Below are positions 16,200 to 24,090 of a DNA stretch of 36,313 bases, piece by piece. How positions within the stretch are numbered: position 1 is the stretch's first letter; every line of letters begins with the position of its first letter. The stretch spans positions 1 to 36,313 of the forward strand of contig CAJTPB010000018.1 in assembly GCA_910578065.1 (NCBI GenBank), read 5' to 3'. The notes below the pieces were generated by a model, which made no database searches, was not told the origin of the DNA, and was given only the letters and a program-made list of their open reading frames with translations. The position numbers and the translations under genes were made by a program. Source of the stretch: an uncultured Christensenella sp. GTDB taxonomy: Bacteria; Bacillota; Clostridia; Christensenellales; Borkfalkiaceae.

Positions 16200-16886
16200 T
16201 TATTCTCCTTTTCTTGCAGGATCTTCTATTCCGTTGGCTTTAAATGCCGCGGCGCGGTCGCGGCAGGTAGCGCATACGCCGCAAGGTTTTTCGCCGCCGG
16301 AATAGCAACTCCATGTATATTGATAGGGAACGCCGAGTTCGAGTCCCTTTTTTACAACCTGAGATTTGTTTAAGTTTACAAACGGCGCAAGAATTTTAAG
16401 CTGTCCGCCGCTGCCCGTATAAATAGCTTCGCCCATAGCGGAATTGAATTTTGCGCTGCAATCGGGATAGGCGTTGCCCGCCGCATCGTCGCTGTGCGCG
16501 CCGTAATATATCACCTCGCACCCGTGAGAAAGCGCTACGCTTGCCGCCGCCGAAAGAAAAAGCCCGTTTCTGAAAGGGACGTAGGTTGAAACGGGTTTGC
16601 CGCCCGTTACGGAAAGCTGTTCGGCATAACTTTGCAGGGGTATCTCATTGGGCGAATCCGCCAAAAGCGAACAGTCCGAGCCTTCGAATATGACCGAAAG
16701 GTCAAGCCGATTTAAAACAACGCCGTAAAAGTCGGCAACTTTTTGCGCGGCGTCGAGTTCTTTACCGTGAGTCTGACCGTAGTAAACGGAAAGCGCCAAA
16801 ACTTCCGCCGCACCGTATTTTCGAACCGCCAGCCCGAGACAGGTTGCGCTGTCTACGCCGCCGCTTAATAAAACGAGTGCTTTCAT
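16200..16886 (-). CDS. queC: 7-cyano-7-deazaguanine (preQ0) synthase QueC
   Basis: A 228-residue cytoplasmic ATP-pyrophosphatase-type ligase that turns 7-carboxy-7-deazaguanine and ammonia into preQ0 using ATP. The PP-loop SGGVDS is at residues 8-13 and the zinc site is made of Cys194, Cys202, Cys205 and Cys208 (CYSGGEKPCGVCATC). Conserved FRNGLFLSAAASVA and GAHSDDAAGNAYPDC are present. The start ATG overlaps the folE stop by four bases (ATGA), indicating translational coupling. Confidence 0.98.
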   Translation of the reverse strand: MKALVLLSGGVDSATCLGLAVRKYGAAEVLALSVYYGQTHGKELDAAQKVADFYGVVLNRLDLSVIFEGSDCSLLADSPNEIPLQSYAEQLSVTGGKPVSTYVPFRNGLFLSAAASVALSHGCEVIYYGAHSDDAAGNAYPDCSAKFNSAMGEAIYTGSGGQLKILAPFVNLNKSQVVKKGLELGVPYQYTWSCYSGGEKPCGVCATCRDRAAAFKANGIEDPARKGE

Positions 16887-17455
16887 ACCCTATCCTCCAA
16901 TAAATTTTGCAGAGAGACGTCCTCTTTGAACGCTCCGAAGTAAGTTTTAGTAACCGTTTTTGACGATACGTTTTTTATCCCGCGCGAAGTCATACAGCTG
17001 TGACGCCCCTCTATCCTTACACCCACGTCGGGCGATAAAGCCGCAAGCGAAATTATCTCGGCAATATCCCGCCCCAGACGCTCCTGTAATTGCAACCGCT
17101 TTGCCGCCATATCGCAGATGCGCGCGATTTTGCTCAATCCCAAAACTCTTCCGCGCGGAACATATGCCACGTCGACTTTCATGTCGTACATAAGCGCCAT
17201 ATGATGCTCGCAATAGCTGAATACGCTTATGTCCTTTAAGACCACCGCGCCGCCCGAATTCGGGCCGGACGGAACTTCGAAAGTTTTTCCGAACATATCC
17301 GCAATTTCGCGGTTGGTGTATTTCATTCCTTCAAACGCTTCTTCATACATTCTCGCCACGCGGGCGGGCGTTTCGCGCAGACCTTCCCTTTCCGGATCTT
17401 CGCCCATGGCAACCAATAATCCGCGGATATGTTTTTCGATTTCTTCAATATCCAT
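16883..17455 (-). CDS. folE: GTP cyclohydrolase I (FolE), supplying the queuosine pathway
   Basis: A 190-residue enzyme converting GTP to dihydroneopterin triphosphate, first step of both folate and 7-deazaguanine synthesis. Zinc ligands Cys82 and His85 (CEHHMALM) and Cys154 (RHSCMTSRGI), with GLSKIARI between, are the family signature. I start it at the ATG at 17455, five bases after GGAG; a longer reading frame overlaps the end of queE and has no site. Lying between queE and queC and overlapping queC, it is evidently dedicated to queuosine; a separate folate copy may exist elsewhere, which cannot be seen here. Confidence 0.96.
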   Translation of the reverse strand: MDIEEIEKHIRGLLVAMGEDPEREGLRETPARVARMYEEAFEGMKYTNREIADMFGKTFEVPSGPNSGGAVVLKDISVFSYCEHHMALMYDMKVDVAYVPRGRVLGLSKIARICDMAAKRLQLQERLGRDIAEIISLAALSPDVGVRIEGRHSCMTSRGIKNVSSKTVTKTYFGAFKEDVSLQNLLEDRV

Positions 17456-17463
17456 ATCTTCTC

Positions 17464-18129
17464 CTATACCCCGCGCAAATCGGGTTCCCAAATGATTTTA
17501 TGCAACTGCAACTGCAGGCGCACGCCGTTAAGTTTACGCTCTTTCATAAATTCCGCGATTTCTTCGGGCTTGATTTTTCCGAACACGGGACTGAAATAAA
17601 CGCGGCACTTATCCGTGAGTGCGTACCCGTTTATAATCTCTTCCGCACGCGCCAGATCGCGCATATTTCCGACAACAAACTTGACCGCGTCGCGTAACGT
17701 AAGATAAGAAAAGTTTTCGGTCAGCATATATTTTTCCATACCGCTTGAAGGAAGTTTATAATCGGCGGTAACGGCAGGACGGGGCGAAAGAGAAACTATA
17801 TCTTTCAACGGCACGCCTCCGTTTGTTTCTATTTCGACCTCTGCGCCCGAAGCGCCCAACAGCACTATTAGCCGCGCAATATCCGCCTGCAAAAGCGGTT
17901 CGCCGCCCGTTAAGGTAACGTTTTTTACGCCCGTCGAATTTACGTACGCAACAAGCTCTTCCGCAGAAGCAAGTTGGTATTTTACGTCGGCGGTATTTGC
18001 CCAACGCGTATCGCAATAGCCACAATTAAGATTGCAGCCGCAAAATCGCAGAAACACGGCAAGCTCGCCCGCGCGCGGACCTTCGCCGTTTATGCTTACA
18101 AACTTTTCGGCAACTTTAAAACAGGACAT
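17464..18129 (-). CDS. queE: 7-carboxy-7-deazaguanine synthase QueE (radical SAM)
   Basis: A 221-residue radical SAM enzyme that contracts 6-carboxytetrahydropterin to 7-carboxy-7-deazaguanine. The cluster motif CxxxCxxC is Cys32, Cys36, Cys39 (CNLNCGYCDTRW), preceded by the substrate segment FVSINGEGPRAGELAVF; TLTGGEPLLQ binds SAM. I start at the ATG at 18129: GGTGA lies five bases upstream, inside the last codons of queD. A GTG three codons earlier (18138) is possible but overlaps queD. The gap to the queD stop is one base, so the pair is coupled. Confidence 0.96.
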   Translation of the reverse strand: MSCFKVAEKFVSINGEGPRAGELAVFLRFCGCNLNCGYCDTRWANTADVKYQLASAEELVAYVNSTGVKNVTLTGGEPLLQADIARLIVLLGASGAEVEIETNGGVPLKDIVSLSPRPAVTADYKLPSSGMEKYMLTENFSYLTLRDAVKFVVGNMRDLARAEEIINGYALTDKCRVYFSPVFGKIKPEEIAEFMKERKLNGVRLQLQLHKIIWEPDLRGV

Positions 18130-18130
18130 A

Positions 18131-18550
18131 TCATTCACCGTACACCGCGCAGTTTTCGGGCGACTCGTAAACGGTCACGCAGGAAACAGGCAAGCCCCTT
18201 TGGCAAAGGTCGGCATATATGTGCGCGGCAAAGTTTTCGGCAGTGGGTCTGAAATCCGTTTCAACCAATGAAAATCCTTCTTCTTTCAGTGCGGTAATTG
18301 TCGCAGGTTTAAGGGTGTTTTTTTCGTAGATAAACGCATGGTCAAAGCCTTCCGCCAGCTCTTTTACTGCTTTCTTAAAATCGCCGAAGTCCAGAAGCAT
18401 GCCGCGCTTTTCACCGCTGTTCTGCAATTTTTCGCCGCTTATCTGTACCTCCACAACCCAGTGGTGACCGTGGATATTTGCGCACTTGCCATTGTATCCG
18501 TGAAGAAAGTGCGCGCTGTCAAAACAAGCCGAAGTTTTTAAATAATACAT
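18131..18550 (-). CDS. queD: 6-carboxy-5,6,7,8-tetrahydropterin synthase QueD
   Basis: A 139-residue PTPS-fold enzyme acting on dihydroneopterin triphosphate from FolE. Zinc ligands His14 (FDSAHFL), His28 and His30 (IHGHHW), catalytic Cys23 (GKCANIHGHH), the FDHAF segment and ESPEN are all visible and separate QueD from eukaryotic-type PTPS. The start is the ATG at 18550, preceded by GGAGAGAT; the six-codon upstream extension would run into the terminator of the leader. First gene of the que operon, controlled by the riboswitch-like leader at 18567-18668. Confidence 0.97.
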   Translation of the reverse strand: MYYLKTSACFDSAHFLHGYNGKCANIHGHHWVVEVQISGEKLQNSGEKRGMLLDFGDFKKAVKELAEGFDHAFIYEKNTLKPATITALKEEGFSLVETDFRPTAENFAAHIYADLCQRGLPVSCVTVYESPENCAVYGE

Positions 18551-18566
18551 ATCTCTCCTTTTGCGC

Positions 18567-18600
18567 AAAAAAAATACAGCCGCGACAAAACGACTGCATC
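18567..18600 (-). terminator. Regulatory terminator in the queD leader
   Basis: Minus strand GCAGTCG (18597-18591) pairs with CGGCTGT (18582-18576), with wobble pairs, then a run of eight T (18574-18567). Just upstream GCATC can pair with GATGC, the 5' edge of this stem, as an antiterminator. It lies between promoter and first gene, so it is a control element. Confidence 0.8.
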
Positions 18601-18621
18601 AAAAAAGAATAATCCCATTCA

Positions 18622-18668
18622 GATGCCCTGGTTTTGTTTAAAGACAGGATGGCGCAAACGAACTGTCC
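18622..18668 (-). promoter_or_regulatory. PreQ1-I-type riboswitch aptamer (probable)
   Basis: In the que leader, minus strand GACAG (18667-18663) pairs with CTGTC (18647-18643) around a 15-base loop, and is followed by an A-rich tail TTTAAACAAAACCAGG. This stem plus 'AAACAAAAC..GG' tail is the layout of the preQ1-I aptamer, and the tail closely resembles that of the well-studied Thermoanaerobacter tengcongensis example. The tail's last bases run into GGGCATC, the antiterminator arm, so ligand-bound pseudoknot formation would free the terminator and switch the operon off. The location before the preQ1 biosynthesis genes agrees with known biology. The exact second helix is unclear by eye. Confidence 0.65.
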
Positions 18669-18682
18669 GTTTAATTGGTTAT

Positions 18683-18711
18683 ATCATACCACACCGCAAT
18701 GCGTATGTCAA
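18683..18711 (-). promoter_or_regulatory. Promoter of the que operon
   Basis: Minus strand TTGACA (18711-18706), 17-base spacer, TATGAT (18688-18683). The start site would be about 18676, just before the aptamer. Confidence 0.85.
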
Positions 18712-18859
18712 CTCAACCGAAGTGCTTACACGATAGTAATTTTCAAAATGGAAGTGAATTCAGTTAGAGTTCCCCTTGCGTCTGCGTCCCTTTTCAGCGT
18801 AATAACTTTTGTTCTCGGACGTTATGATATCTACAACCGGTTCTGATTTAATCATATTC

Positions 18860-19954
18860 TTATCTGTTCATATAACCATTTAATCTTTCACGAATCTTCG
18901 GCAGTTTTTCTTGCAAATCATTATAAAATTCCAAAAAAGCGTTACAATATATATATTCACCGTTTCTCTGATATCGACGACATCCGCTGCGACAAAGAGA
19001 AAAACACTTGCAAGTTTTACAGCGCGAAGGAAAGCCTGACGATTCTTGTATAAACCTTCGGGCAGAAGTTCCGCCACACAACTCGGCAAAACTTTTTTCG
19101 CAAATATTCCCAAGGCAATACTCGTCAAGACAATAAAAATCACACGGATATACGTCCCCGTTTCCTTCCACGACATACTGAATATTACATTGACCGCTCA
19201 TCCCGCATTGCTCTGCCCTTTCTCCTATAAAAAGGGCATACAAATTATCGAAATAACGGATACTGATATAGTTTCCCGCCATAAAATCTTCATACCACAA
19301 CGAAAACAAAGTTTTCAAAAAATACAGATAATCATCGTTGCCCAAAGTATATTCAAAGTTTTTATCGTTATCGAGCGGGTTCAAACACGGAATAAATTGC
19401 AGATACCGAAATCGCCGTCTCTTCATGTCCTCATAAACTTTCTTGATATTTCTAGCTATGTCCGCAGTTACAACGGTCAGAATATTAAATTCCACGCCAT
19501 ATTTTTCCATGATTTTAGCCGCCCGCACGACTTCCGTACGGGTTCCTTTCCCGAACGCATCCAAACGAAATCGATCATGTATCAACGAATCATAGGAAAG
19601 CCCGACTAAAAATTTGTTTTCTTTTAAAAATTTTGCCCACTGCGCGTTCAGCAATAAACCGTTTGTTTGAATCGCAAAGTTGACCTTTATTTTATTTTTG
19701 TTTGACTCGAGAACTTTTTTGACAAACGATTTATAAAAATCCAACCCCGCAAGCATCGGTTCGCCGCCCTGAAATGCAAACAAAACCGCTTGCCTTTCCT
19801 GTTCAAATACCCTTTCAATTATTGCATCGACCGTATTTTTTTGCATAATGCCGCGACAGGGAACGTCACGATGAACCAATTCATCGTGATAAAAACAATA
19901 TTTACACCGCATATTGCACAATCCGGATGCAGGCTTGATTAGTAAATTTAACAT
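18860..19954 (-). CDS. Anaerobic sulfatase-maturating enzyme (anSME, radical SAM/SPASM)
   Basis: A 364-residue oxygen-independent enzyme that oxidises the active-site Cys or Ser of sulfatases to formylglycine. Radical SAM cluster Cys13, Cys17, Cys20 (CNMRCKYC), SAM motif FQGGEP (61-66), and a full SPASM set of cysteines: Cys250, 256, 271, 275, 280, then 312, 315, 321, 325, 337 for the two auxiliary clusters. The catalytic-base Asp of the family is Asp272 in PCDFY. Length is normal. It has a strong GGGGGG ribosome binding site and is the last gene of the sulfatase operon, after the remnant sulfatase. It should activate both cytoplasmic sulfatases here, each with a Cys-type motif. Confidence 0.95.
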   Translation of the reverse strand: MLNLLIKPASGLCNMRCKYCFYHDELVHRDVPCRGIMQKNTVDAIIERVFEQERQAVLFAFQGGEPMLAGLDFYKSFVKKVLESNKNKIKVNFAIQTNGLLLNAQWAKFLKENKFLVGLSYDSLIHDRFRLDAFGKGTRTEVVRAAKIMEKYGVEFNILTVVTADIARNIKKVYEDMKRRRFRYLQFIPCLNPLDNDKNFEYTLGNDDYLYFLKTLFSLWYEDFMAGNYISIRYFDNLYALFIGERAEQCGMSGQCNIQYVVEGNGDVYPCDFYCLDEYCLGNICEKSFAELCGGTSARRFIQESSGFPSRCKTCKCFSLCRSGCRRYQRNGEYIYCNAFLEFYNDLQEKLPKIRERLNGYMNR

Positions 19955-20017
19955 CGTTCCCCCCTATTTCTTATACTTTTCAAGATATTATACACAATAC
20001 AAGTGAAATATTACGAT

Positions 20018-20254
20018 TTATCTTGATATTCCGTACAAACATTCATCCGTCATATCCCGATTATATATAAACTTGAAATCTCCTTTACAAACTACGCGAG
20101 CATAACGCATTTTAAAATGCCCGTGAGTTTCAGCAACGAAATAAGCCCTGTCTTTTTTCTCTCCGTTTAACAACGGACGAATCGAAATTCCGTCTGTCTT
20201 CGAGCCAAACGCCCCGCAAACTATTTTATTCGCAAAAAATCGCGCATACTTTTG
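20018..20254 (-). pseudogene. C-terminal remnant of a third sulfatase
   Basis: Between the sulfatase stop and anSME, one minus-strand frame is open for 78 codons with no start or ribosome binding site. It reads ...DGISIRPLLNGEKK..RAYFVAETHGHFK..ARVVCKGDFKFIYN..MTDE. That is the usual sulfatase C-terminal pattern (PLLxGE, then an Arg/Lys-Tyr strand, then a DELYDL-like element). The N-terminal catalytic part is absent, and the fragment abuts the intact sulfatase stop codon exactly, as after deletion between neighbouring sulfatase genes. The final DELYDL-like element is itself disturbed and ends in a stop. Confidence 0.7.
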
Positions 20255-20257
20255 CTA

Positions 20258-21721
20258 TCACCAAACCGACCTTCTTTGCGGTAACGGATCGGCAGTTTGA
20301 GCCATTCGATCGCAAAGTTTTTCGAGCATGCGTAATTTCACTTCGCGATACGAAGAACAGTCGTAAAGATTTTCGTGCTCGCCGGCATCGTTTTTTAAGT
20401 CATACAGTTCTCCCGTAACGGAAAGTTCCGTATCGCGCGGATGCACTTTCACCAATTTATAACGATTATCGCGTACCATGGTACAATAGGCAAAAGGATT
20501 TCGATGGTTAATGTTTGCATTATAGTATTCAGTGTATGCCGTATTGCGATGGGTCTCCTTTTCCCCTGTAAGCAAGGAATAAAATGACTTTCCCTGAACC
20601 CCCTGCGGACACGGTATTTCCGCAATCTCGCACAAAGTCGGTACGACGTCTACAAGCTCCGCAAGCGCACCGCTTACACGGTTGCCGCTAAATTTTGAAG
20701 GAAAAGAAATAATAAACGGCACATTCACGCAACTATCGTAAAAATACGGTCCTTTCAGGTAAATACCGTGATCGCCGAGACTTTCACCGTGATCCGCCAT
20801 GTAAATTATCAACGTCGATTCACGCAGCCCGCTCTTTTCAAGATATGATAAAATTTTTCCGACGCCAAAATCGATTTGATCGCACATGGCATAATAAGCG
20901 GCTTTGATCAAACGGTGATCTTGTTCCGTCATTTCGTTAAAAGGAAAATACCCCTTAGTGTCATAGGCGCCGTAGCTATCTTTCAACTGAAAACAAGGCT
21001 TTGCGGCAAGTTCCCCTACTTTATAATCGGGCAACGGCAGGTTGTCTATTTGAGAAAGATACGGTTCTAAAAATTCGTAAGAAGGATCAAAAGCATGATG
21101 CGGATCAAAATAGTTTAACGAAAACATCCAAGGCTTATCGGATGAACGCCTCTCCTCCATAAATTCTATCGCCCTATCCGTACACCATTTGGTATGGGAA
21201 TATTCGTAGGGCATTCCCGCTCTCACATATTTACAGTCGGCAAGCGGCTCGGACGCATAATCCAATCCATTATCCGCTAACCATGTACAATATTCGTTTC
21301 CCCGCCAATTGTTTTTATCTTTCCGTCCGGCGGGATGATGGCTCCATTTGAAATAGGAATATCCGTCGTCGATCCTTCGTTCGGAAAATTTACAAACCTC
21401 GGGATGACAAGCGGAAATATGCAATTTCCCCGCAAGCCCGCAAACGTAACCGTTTTGCGATAATATCTTAGGAAACGTAACTTCTTCGGTAGGAATATCT
21501 TGACCGTTTTGCCTTACACGGCAAGTACGGGGATATCTGCCCGTTAAAAAACTTGCGCGCGACGGCGCGCATACAGGACTTTGCGAATACATATTTTCAA
21601 AACGAATGCCGCCGTTTGCCAATCCATCGATATTCGGCGTATGCACAAAGGAATTTCCATAACAGCCAAGCGTATCTTTTCGCTGTTGATCGGTACAAAT
21701 CCACAGTATATTGGGCTTCAT
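20258..21721 (-). CDS. Type I sulfatase, formylglycine-dependent, probably cytoplasmic
   Basis: A 487-residue sulfatase of the alkaline phosphatase superfamily. The modification site is Cys51-Ala-Pro-Ser-Arg55 (SPVCAPSRASFLTGRYP), the classical Cys-type motif converted to formylglycine. Metal ligands include Asp11 (CTDQQR) and Asp-His in MADHGESLGDHG; the substrate-side GKLH and NYFDPHH segments are present. The start MKPNILWICTDQQ leaves no room for a signal peptide, so the enzyme should act inside the cell on imported sulfated sugars. The layout resembles carbohydrate sulfatases (S1 family); the sulfated position is not predictable. RBS GAGGAG. It lies between the TauE exporter gene and anSME. 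Confidence 0.93.
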   Translation of the reverse strand: MKPNILWICTDQQRKDTLGCYGNSFVHTPNIDGLANGGIRFENMYSQSPVCAPSRASFLTGRYPRTCRVRQNGQDIPTEEVTFPKILSQNGYVCGLAGKLHISACHPEVCKFSERRIDDGYSYFKWSHHPAGRKDKNNWRGNEYCTWLADNGLDYASEPLADCKYVRAGMPYEYSHTKWCTDRAIEFMEERRSSDKPWMFSLNYFDPHHAFDPSYEFLEPYLSQIDNLPLPDYKVGELAAKPCFQLKDSYGAYDTKGYFPFNEMTEQDHRLIKAAYYAMCDQIDFGVGKILSYLEKSGLRESTLIIYMADHGESLGDHGIYLKGPYFYDSCVNVPFIISFPSKFSGNRVSGALAELVDVVPTLCEIAEIPCPQGVQGKSFYSLLTGEKETHRNTAYTEYYNANINHRNPFAYCTMVRDNRYKLVKVHPRDTELSVTGELYDLKNDAGEHENLYDCSSYREVKLRMLEKLCDRMAQTADPLPQRRSVW

Positions 21722-21783
21722 ATAAAACTCCTCATAAACTTCTATAAGCTATAAAAACCATCCTTTAAAGAAGAAAATGGCTT

Positions 21784-22563
21784 TTATCGCGCAGAGCGCA
21801 CAATATTGAAAACACATATTCCTATAATAGCCACTATCATAACGACATACACTATCTCCGCTTTGTTAACCGATATGCGTTTAAGTACCGTACTGCCGAT
21901 AAGTCCGCCGCCCACGCCGCCCAAAATCATTGCGGTTAAATCGCAAGCGCTAAAAGACGGAATCCCCATAGCAATCGTTAATATTAAGCTGGCGGTTTGC
22001 GATACGGCAATCACAAAAAGCGAACCGAACGCGGCTTCTTTTAGCCCAAGCGAGAATAAAACATACAAAAGCACGAGGTTAACGGGACCTCCGCCGATTC
22101 CCAAAAATGCGGATATAAGCCCCAACAATATACCCGACAATAAAATGACAGGGATGTTTTTTACGTGCAAGTTTTTTATTTTTGTCTTAAAGATACTGTA
22201 TAACAACGCCCCTGCGAGAAGGACAAGTAATACGCACGCCTGTACAAGTACGACCAAATGATTGTTCCCGACCGCCTTTTTTACCAACCCGAATAACAGA
22301 TTCCCCGATATGCCGCCCGCCGCCGCACCGAACGCGAGCGGCGCGACGAACTTCATAGGCGGTTTCGGACCTTTACGGTTGCGCGCTATGGACACGATCG
22401 ACATAGAAAGCACCATGCAGCCGCAAAGAAAATTCGCAGTCGCGCTTGAAAGCAAACCTGCGGCGTCTACGACGGGTTTTACAATAATTCCCCCGCCTAT
22501 GCCGGTCAAGGCGCCTAATACGGAAGCAGAGATTGCTATTGTAAAAAGTATGAAAGCGTGCAA
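21784..22563 (-). CDS. TauE/SafE-type sulfite/sulfonate exporter
   Basis: A 259-residue membrane protein with about eight hydrophobic segments and the internal duplication of the TauE/SafE (DUF81) family: GALTGIGGGIIVKP near residue 18 and ISAFLGIGGGPVNL in the second half. The family exports small anions such as sulfite, sulfoacetate or other organosulfur compounds. It starts at a TTG (22563), with GGAG five bases upstream and only two bases after the preceding sulfatase stop. Placement between two sulfatase genes suggests it removes sulfate, or a reduced product, released inside the cell; that role is inferred from context. Confidence 0.88.
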   Translation of the reverse strand: MHAFILFTIAISASVLGALTGIGGGIIVKPVVDAAGLLSSATANFLCGCMVLSMSIVSIARNRKGPKPPMKFVAPLAFGAAAGGISGNLLFGLVKKAVGNNHLVVLVQACVLLVLLAGALLYSIFKTKIKNLHVKNIPVILLSGILLGLISAFLGIGGGPVNLVLLYVLFSLGLKEAAFGSLFVIAVSQTASLILTIAMGIPSFSACDLTAMILGGVGGGLIGSTVLKRISVNKAEIVYVVMIVAIIGICVFNIVRSAR

Positions 22564-22565
22564 AT

Positions 22566-23981
22566 TTACTCCGTTTCTTTGGCAGACGTAAAGCGGATGA
22601 TTCTGTCTTTGATATATTTTCCCTCATAATAGGAACAGGGTTGAAAGTTATCGTGCACGCGCCGCATTTCCGCATGCATCGCTTCTTTCAGCCTTTCCTT
22701 TAATTCCAGATAGGCAGAATCGTTCGCAAGATTTTTCATCTGTAACGGATCGGCAATGTTGTCGTAAAGATGCTCTTCTCCGTCCGCAAGATAAACGGCG
22801 TATGTATGCCGCTTGGTTCTGTATGCGCGCCATTCGTGCCCGTCCTCAAATATCGCAGTCGCGCCCGTGCCCTGCATCAGTGCGCCTTCCGGTTCTTCGA
22901 CGTCTTTTTCATTCAGAAGAACCCTGCTTAAATCTCTTCCTTCCACCCCCTTAGGGCAATCGATCCCCATAAAAGAGAGTAACGTAGGCATGATATCCAC
23001 TGTATTGAGGCACACGTCGTTTTTGCCCTTCGGCAACTTATCGCCCCACTGCATTAAGAAAGGCACGCGCACCGCTTCTTCGTAAAAAATATTCTTCGCC
23101 CTTCTGCCGTGCGCACCGAATAATTCACCGTGATCGGATGTGAACACGAAAATCGTATCGTTATCAATGCCGCAATCTTTTATAGCCTGTTTCATCCGTC
23201 CGACGTTTTTATCAACGTTGGCAACCATAGCGTAATAAACGCGCATCCATTCGGGAATTTTCTTTCTGCCCTGCGGGCGAATCCGAGCCCAATCGTCGGC
23301 GTGCGGGTCGTCGGTTTCGCAATAATTTTCCGGATAATCGAACGCTACATCCTTGAACATTTCATAATACTCAGGAGGAACATTCCATTTCTCCCACGGA
23401 TCGTGAGGCGTGCCGACGGAAAGGAACAGTGCAAAAGGCTTTTTTTCACCCGATAACTTTTTTAACGTATCGATTGCCATATCCGTTTGCGCGTCCGGTT
23501 CATACTTCCCCCATGAAATTTTTTCGGGAGAATCGAGATGGTAATATGACTGTTCCCCGTAATTTTCATGGTGAAAATTATAGCTTGCGAATAATCCGTT
23601 AAAGCCCAATCTGTCCCGCCCCTTGGGAATATACGAGTTTTTCGGATCGTAATGATTGCCGAATTCATTCGCATACAAATGCCATTTCCCGATATACGCT
23701 GTTTCATAACCGTTTTCGTTGAGACAATCGGCAAACGTCTTATGATCGGGATCTATTCTGATCTCATTGATCACCATACCTGTACTTGTAGTATATTTCC
23801 CCGTAAACAGCGAAGCGCGGAAAGGCGCGCACACCGGATGCCCCGAAACGGCATTGCAAAGATCGGTAGCGTTTTCGGACATTGCGTCAATCACCGGCGT
23901 CTTGGCTCTTTTATCGCCGCCGTAGCCCGTACTGCATAAACGAAGTTGATCGGCAAACATAAATACCAAATTAGGTTTCAT
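22566..23981 (-). CDS. Second type I sulfatase, with CAPFR active-site motif
   Basis: A 471-residue sulfatase. The modification motif is Cys51-Ala-Pro-Phe-Arg55 (GHPVCAPFRASLFTGKY); the core Cys-x-Pro-x-Arg is kept but the usual Ser/Ala before Arg is Phe. Metal and active-site residues include Asp11-Gln12, Lys-His in GKWHL, TPHDPW and SDHGELFGAHG. No signal peptide, so cytoplasmic. It shares the fold but little sequence with the sulfatase at 20258, so the two probably attack different sulfate positions. The ATG follows AAAGGAG. An operon member following the GH43 gene after a 109-base gap that contains two hairpins. Confidence 0.93.
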   Translation of the reverse strand: MKPNLVFMFADQLRLCSTGYGGDKRAKTPVIDAMSENATDLCNAVSGHPVCAPFRASLFTGKYTTSTGMVINEIRIDPDHKTFADCLNENGYETAYIGKWHLYANEFGNHYDPKNSYIPKGRDRLGFNGLFASYNFHHENYGEQSYYHLDSPEKISWGKYEPDAQTDMAIDTLKKLSGEKKPFALFLSVGTPHDPWEKWNVPPEYYEMFKDVAFDYPENYCETDDPHADDWARIRPQGRKKIPEWMRVYYAMVANVDKNVGRMKQAIKDCGIDNDTIFVFTSDHGELFGAHGRRAKNIFYEEAVRVPFLMQWGDKLPKGKNDVCLNTVDIMPTLLSFMGIDCPKGVEGRDLSRVLLNEKDVEEPEGALMQGTGATAIFEDGHEWRAYRTKRHTYAVYLADGEEHLYDNIADPLQMKNLANDSAYLELKERLKEAMHAEMRRVHDNFQPCSYYEGKYIKDRIIRFTSAKETE

Positions 23982-24000
23982 AAATAATCTCCTTTACGTG

Positions 24001-24080
24001 CGGAACGATTCCGTTTTTTTATTTTACAATTAAGAAAAATGCGTATGTTGTCCGCATTCCGACTAAATCGGAATGCGGAC
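24001..24080. other. Two hairpins between GH43 and sulfatase genes
   Basis: A perfect 13-bp stem (GTCCGCATTCCGA 24050-24062 with 24068-24080) and a small CGGAA-cga-TTCCG (24001-24013). On the operon strand neither is followed at once by a T run, so they look more like mRNA processing or 3'-end stabilising structures, or a leaky terminator, than a full stop. Confidence 0.55.
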
Positions 24081-24090
24081 CGCAAACTTT

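Noticed and set aside
18634..18846. Plus-strand 70-codon ORF upstream of queD
   Set aside because: Overlaps the que promoter and riboswitch-like leader on the opposite strand and has no ribosome binding site.
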